In this document: positions 6,327 through 8,458 of the stretch, piece after piece
Numbering within the stretch: the first letter of the stretch is position 1
Layout: each line of letters opens with the position of its first letter
Assembly (NCBI GenBank): GCA_905215055.1
Contig: CAJMOH010000079.1
Span: forward strand, 1 to 8,458
Source: an uncultured bacterium
Lineage (GTDB): Bacteria > Bacillota > Clostridia > Oscillospirales > Acutalibacteraceae
Length of the DNA: 8,458 nt
Reading direction: 5' to 3'
Notes under the pieces: model-generated
What the model saw: only the letters and a program-made list of their open reading frames with translations
What the model was told of the DNA's origin: nothing
The model's database searches: none
Program-made: the position numbers and the translations under genes

Positions 6327-7211
6327 GAGGCTGTGGCTCGTGCCATTCGCCGCGGCCGTGTCGGCTTGAAAGACCCCAAGCGGCCCATTGGCAGTTTCCT
6401 GTTCCTGGGCCCCACCGGTGTTGGCAAAACGGAGCTGTGCAAATCCCTGGCGGAAGCCATGTTCGGCGATGAAAACGCCATGATCCGGATCGATATGTCC
6501 GAATACATGGAACGCCATACGGTGTCCCGTCTGGTGGGTTCCCCTCCCGGATACGTAGGCCACGATGAAGGCGGCCAGCTGACAGAAAAGGTGCGCCGCA
6601 AGCCCTATTCTGTGGTGTTGTTCGATGAGATCGAAAAGGCGCACGAGGATGTGTGGAACATCTTGCTGCAAATCCTGGACGATGGCCGTATCACCGATTC
6701 CCAGGGCCGCACCGTTGACTTCAAGAACACCGTCATCGTGATGACCAGCAACATCGGCGCCAAGGTGCTGACCAATGCCGGGGCCAAGTTGGGTTCCGAT
6801 ACCGGCGAAAAAGAGGATGGGGCGGATGCCGACAAGGCATACGAGGAAGCCAAAGAAGCCGTCATGGGAGAGCTGCGCCGCACTTTCCGGCCTGAGTTTC
6901 TGAACCGTATCGACGATATTATTGTGTTCCGCGCTCTGACTGAGCAGGACATTGAAGAGGTAGCCCGGCGGATGCTTAAGACCGTGGCGGACCGCATGGA
7001 GTCCATGGGTATCCATTTGGAGGCTTCCGACGAAGCGGTGAAAGAGCTTGCCAGGGAAGGTTTTGATCCCCAATATGGCGCACGCCCCCTGCGCCGGGCC
7101 ATTCAGAGCAAGGTGGAGGACGCTGTCGCTGAGAAGATGTTGGATGGCACCCTCAAGACTGGTGATACCGCCAAGCTGGCAGTGGAGGATGGCAAACTGG
7201 TCGTATCGTGA
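6327..7211 (+). pseudogene. clpC: ClpC-type AAA+ ATPase, 3' half only (second ATPase module)
   Basis: ClpC unfolds proteins for the ClpP protease. Only the second AAA+ module and the C-terminal small domain remain (292 residues from GTG 6333; full ClpC is about 800). Homology begins at about EAVARAIRRGRV, coded from 6327. Counting from 6333, the features are Walker A GPTGVGKT (26-33), pore loop GYVG (73-76), Walker B VVLFDE (94-99), sensor 1 TSN (138-140), arginine-finger region FRPEFLNRID (185-194) and sensor 2 GARPLRR (249-255). The N domain, first ATPase module and middle domain are missing. Only 2 nt separate AGAGG (6326-6330) from the GTG, so initiation would be poor; translation coupled to degP is conceivable. 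The ClpP-docking loop, usually [LIV]GF, reads KLGS (152-155). The 3' end and terminator are normal. It is likely a truncated remnant, or a mis-joined contig. Confidence 0.88.
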
Positions 7212-7256
7212 TGAGGTTTCATCAGAACGTGGTGGAAAACTGAATTTTTATGCGAG

Positions 7257-7280
7257 GGCCGGGAGCAATCTCGGCCTTTT
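7257..7280 (+). terminator. Terminator after the clpC remnant
   Basis: GGCCGGGA (7257-7264) pairs with TCTCGGCC (7269-7276) around a GCAA tetraloop, with one G-T pair, then TTTT. It is a classical rho-independent terminator and marks the true 3' end of a clpC transcription unit. Confidence 0.85.
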
Positions 7281-7302
7281 GCTTACCCTAAAACAGGGGA
7301 GG

Positions 7303-7356
7303 GGCCACCTCAAAATTTGCGGAGCAGTAAACAAAGAATAGGGCTTCGCCAAAGGA
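7303..7356 (+). repeat. Leader block upstream of the winged-helix gene, copy 2
   Basis: This is the partner of 293-340. It shares GGCCACCTCAAAA (7303-7315) and TAAACAAAGAATAGG (7327-7341), and a GAACATAGG word follows at 7430-7438. It lies directly after the clpC terminator, so it marks the left limit of recognisable mobile-element DNA on this side. 7212-7302 otherwise holds only the terminator. Confidence 0.7.
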
Positions 7357-7447
7357 GATTCGGAGAGTGCTTGCAAGAATATGCCTGTGAACGAGTTGTA
7401 AATTTTGATTTCTCTATGGACATGGGCCAGAACATAGGTGTAGAATC

Positions 7448-7873
7448 TTGACAAATCATTGGGGAGGGAACGCCACGGAATTCCAAAACACTTACACCAA
7501 TCGCAGCCCTTTGGGCCACTATTTTCTTCTGCCCAATGCGGTCTTCACCCTGGGATTGACCCCAGGCGAGTTGTCTGTCTACGCCTACCTGATTTTCTGC
7601 GAGGACCGGGAAACCCACCAGTGCTGGCCGAGCATCGGGAAGATTTGCCAGCACACTGGCATGAGCGCCAACACGGTTGCGAAATACATTCGCCAGCTTG
7701 AAGAAAGGCAGCTCATCAACGTGGAACCCACCAAGGTGCGTACCAAGTCAGGCGAGGTGCGAAACGGCACCCTGCAGTTCACCATCCGGCCCATCCAAGA
7801 AGCTGTCAACTACCACCTGGAACGCCAGCTGGCGGGGCTGCCACCGAGAAAGTCTAGAAAGAAAAAACGGTGA
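7448..7873 (+). CDS. Winged helix-turn-helix protein of a mobile element (HTH_36-like)
   Basis: This is a small basic DNA-binding protein of 132-141 residues. The centre (about 37-95, counted from 7448) has the helix pattern of winged-helix HTH_36 domains: LTPGELSVYAYLIFCED, WPSIGKICQHTGMSANTVAKYIRQLEERQLINVEP. The C-terminus is very basic (RKSRKKKR). Such proteins commonly sit at the start of integrative or plasmid modules in gut Firmicutes, as replication or transfer regulators; the exact role here is unknown. The start is unclear. TTG 7448 has no ribosome binding site. GGGGAGGG (7461-7468) lies 6 nt before an in-frame ACG (7475), which looks like a mutated ATG, and the protein from there would begin (M)EFQNTYTNRSPLG. 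Expression may therefore be weak or lost. No ATG exists between the upstream stop (7406-7408) and this point. Confidence 0.75.
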   Translation: MTNHWGGNATEFQNTYTNRSPLGHYFLLPNAVFTLGLTPGELSVYAYLIFCEDRETHQCWPSIGKICQHTGMSANTVAKYIRQLEERQLINVEPTKVRTKSGEVRNGTLQFTIRPIQEAVNYHLERQLAGLPPRKSRKKKR

Positions 7874-7946
7874 AATCTAAACTCGACCCTCTGTGGCCCT
7901 GTGTGCGATTTTGGGGGCCGAGTAAGGGAAAACGGACACCAGCAAA

Positions 7947-8106
7947 ACGGGTTACCAGCCCTGTTGGGCCCGTGTGAGCCAGTTGTGAACGAATCCAGGA
8001 CAGCGGCAAACCTGGATGAGAGAAAGCCAGCCCCATCCACGCAGACGAGAGGACGGGCGGGAAGAAGAAAGGCAGAAAAAGAAAAAGCAGGCCCAGGCGG
8101 GCCTGC
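7947..8106. repeat. Hairpin-rich non-coding region after the winged-helix gene
   Basis: There are three well-formed structures: ACGGG..CCCGT enclosing GCCC/GGGC (7947-7973), ATCCAGG/CCTGGAT (7993-8017), and a perfect 8-bp stem GCAGGCCC/GGGCCTGC with an AGGC loop (8087-8106). A 7/9 match to the DnaA box TTATCCACA lies at 8112-8120 (CTGTCCACA). An 84-codon frame from GTG 7901 crosses the area but has no ribosome binding site and a biased, low-complexity product, so I do not call it. The layout suggests an origin of replication or transfer, or control RNAs. Confidence 0.4.
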
Positions 8107-8160
8107 AAAGGCTGTCCACATAACCCGAACATTGCGGAGCAAAACGGAGGTGTGAAAAAA

Positions 8161-8201
8161 GAGCAGGTTAAAGAGTAGGCGCCTAAGGGCGGCGCCTGCT
8201 C
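8161..8201 (+). promoter_or_regulatory. Mutually exclusive stems, attenuator-like
   Basis: GAGTAGGCGCC (8173-8183) and GGCGCCTGCTC (8191-8201) form an 11-bp stem with one G-T pair and loop TAAGGGC. GAGCAGG (8161-8167) is a perfect complement of CCTGCTC (8195-8201), the last seven bases of the same right arm. The two pairings cannot coexist. An 8-codon frame (GTG 8152 to TAG 8176) ends inside the stem, but its GGAGG is only 1 nt from the start. The next hairpin, with its T-run, follows at 8210. This resembles an attenuation switch. Confidence 0.45.
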
Positions 8202-8209
8202 GGGGTCAC

Positions 8210-8243
8210 AGTGGCCGGCAGAGCCGGCCACTTCGGGCTTTTT
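8210..8243 (+). repeat. Hairpin with U-run, right copy of the duplicated structured element
   Basis: A perfect 10-bp stem, AGTGGCCGGC (8210-8219) with GCCGGCCACT (8223-8232), has an AGA loop. TCGGGC and five T (8239-8243) follow. It is homologous to 23-56, with compensating pair changes and an identical loop and tail. Confidence 0.65.
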
Positions 8244-8385
8244 CAGGGGCGGGGAATTCGGGAAAATACGGTGCCGGTTTTGCGGGCCTGACGCCAGGAA
8301 TGGCGCCGTTTGTGCGGGTTGCACTAGAGGTCAAGCCAAAGGCAGCGGTGCCGGAATAGGTGCCACCGGATTTGAGAGCAAAAAC

Positions 8386-8449
8386 TGTGGGTCGTAGAGC
8401 AGAATGGCGTGTGGGTCAGATTTCGGGCCTTGGGGTCAAGTTGGGGGTC
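8386..8449 (+). repeat. TGTGGGTC-type repeat motifs, right array
   Basis: Four related octamers lie in direct orientation: TGTGGGTC (8386-8393), TGTGGGTC (8410-8417), TTGGGGTC (8430-8437) and TGGGGGTC (8442-8449). The last three have the same 20/12-bp spacing as 82-121. The flanks GGCCTTGG and GTCAAG are also shared with the left copy. Between the hairpin and this array the right copy has about 140 bp more than the left. These are iteron-like, but the irregular spacing leaves the role open. Confidence 0.5.
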
Positions 8450-8458
8450 ATGACGGGG

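Noticed and set aside
6318..7073. Minus-strand open frame of 251 codons
   Set aside because: It is the shadow of the ClpC module, whose plus frame has all AAA+ motifs.
7901..8155. 84-codon plus-strand frame after the winged-helix gene
   Set aside because: It starts at GTG without a ribosome binding site, the product is low in complexity, and the DNA is full of hairpins.

Overview
The window looks like part of a GC-rich anaerobic Firmicute, most likely a gut Clostridium relative of the Oscillospirales/Ruminococcaceae type. The grounds are strong AGGAGG-like ribosome binding sites, a tRNA-Trp 3' end that encodes its CCA, a Gram-positive membrane-anchored HtrA/DegP protease, and a ClpC-type AAA+ module. 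The genus is an inference and cannot be fixed from the sequence.

Layout. (1) 1-472 is non-coding and structured: a hairpin, TGTGGGTC-type motifs, a leader block repeated later in the window, and a terminator. (2) 473-1691 is a tyrosine recombinase broken in two by a one-base frameshift. (3) 1692-2171 holds the integrase terminator, then two minus-strand 3' ends of tRNA-Trp(CCA) (1948-1968 and 2127-2171), each beside its own strong hairpin. These are attachment-site remnants. The longer one stops exactly in the anticodon loop. (4) 2172-6321 is a cargo-like block of intact, well-signalled genes: a CorA-type ion channel, an Hsp20 chaperone and an AraC regulator on the minus strand, and an HtrA/DegP protease diverging on the plus strand. 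(5) 6327-7211 is the C-terminal half of ClpC, starting abruptly a few bases after the degP stop and ending in its own terminator. (6) 7303-8458 is a second piece of mobile-element DNA: the same leader block, a small winged-helix protein, and a hairpin-rich region ending in the same hairpin and TGTGGGTC motif set seen at the left edge.

How it fits together. Both ends carry diverged, same-orientation copies of one element's control DNA, and the left part has an integrase and tRNA-Trp attachment remnants. Between them sit genes that mostly concern proteotoxic or envelope stress (Hsp20, HtrA, a ClpC piece, CorA) with a local AraC regulator. The conservative reading is a chromosomal stress-gene segment bracketed by decayed integrative elements, with a deletion or an assembly joint at degP/clpC. 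The bolder reading is a mobile stress-protein islet, loosely parallel to the proteobacterial transmissible locus of stress tolerance. Sequence alone does not decide between them.
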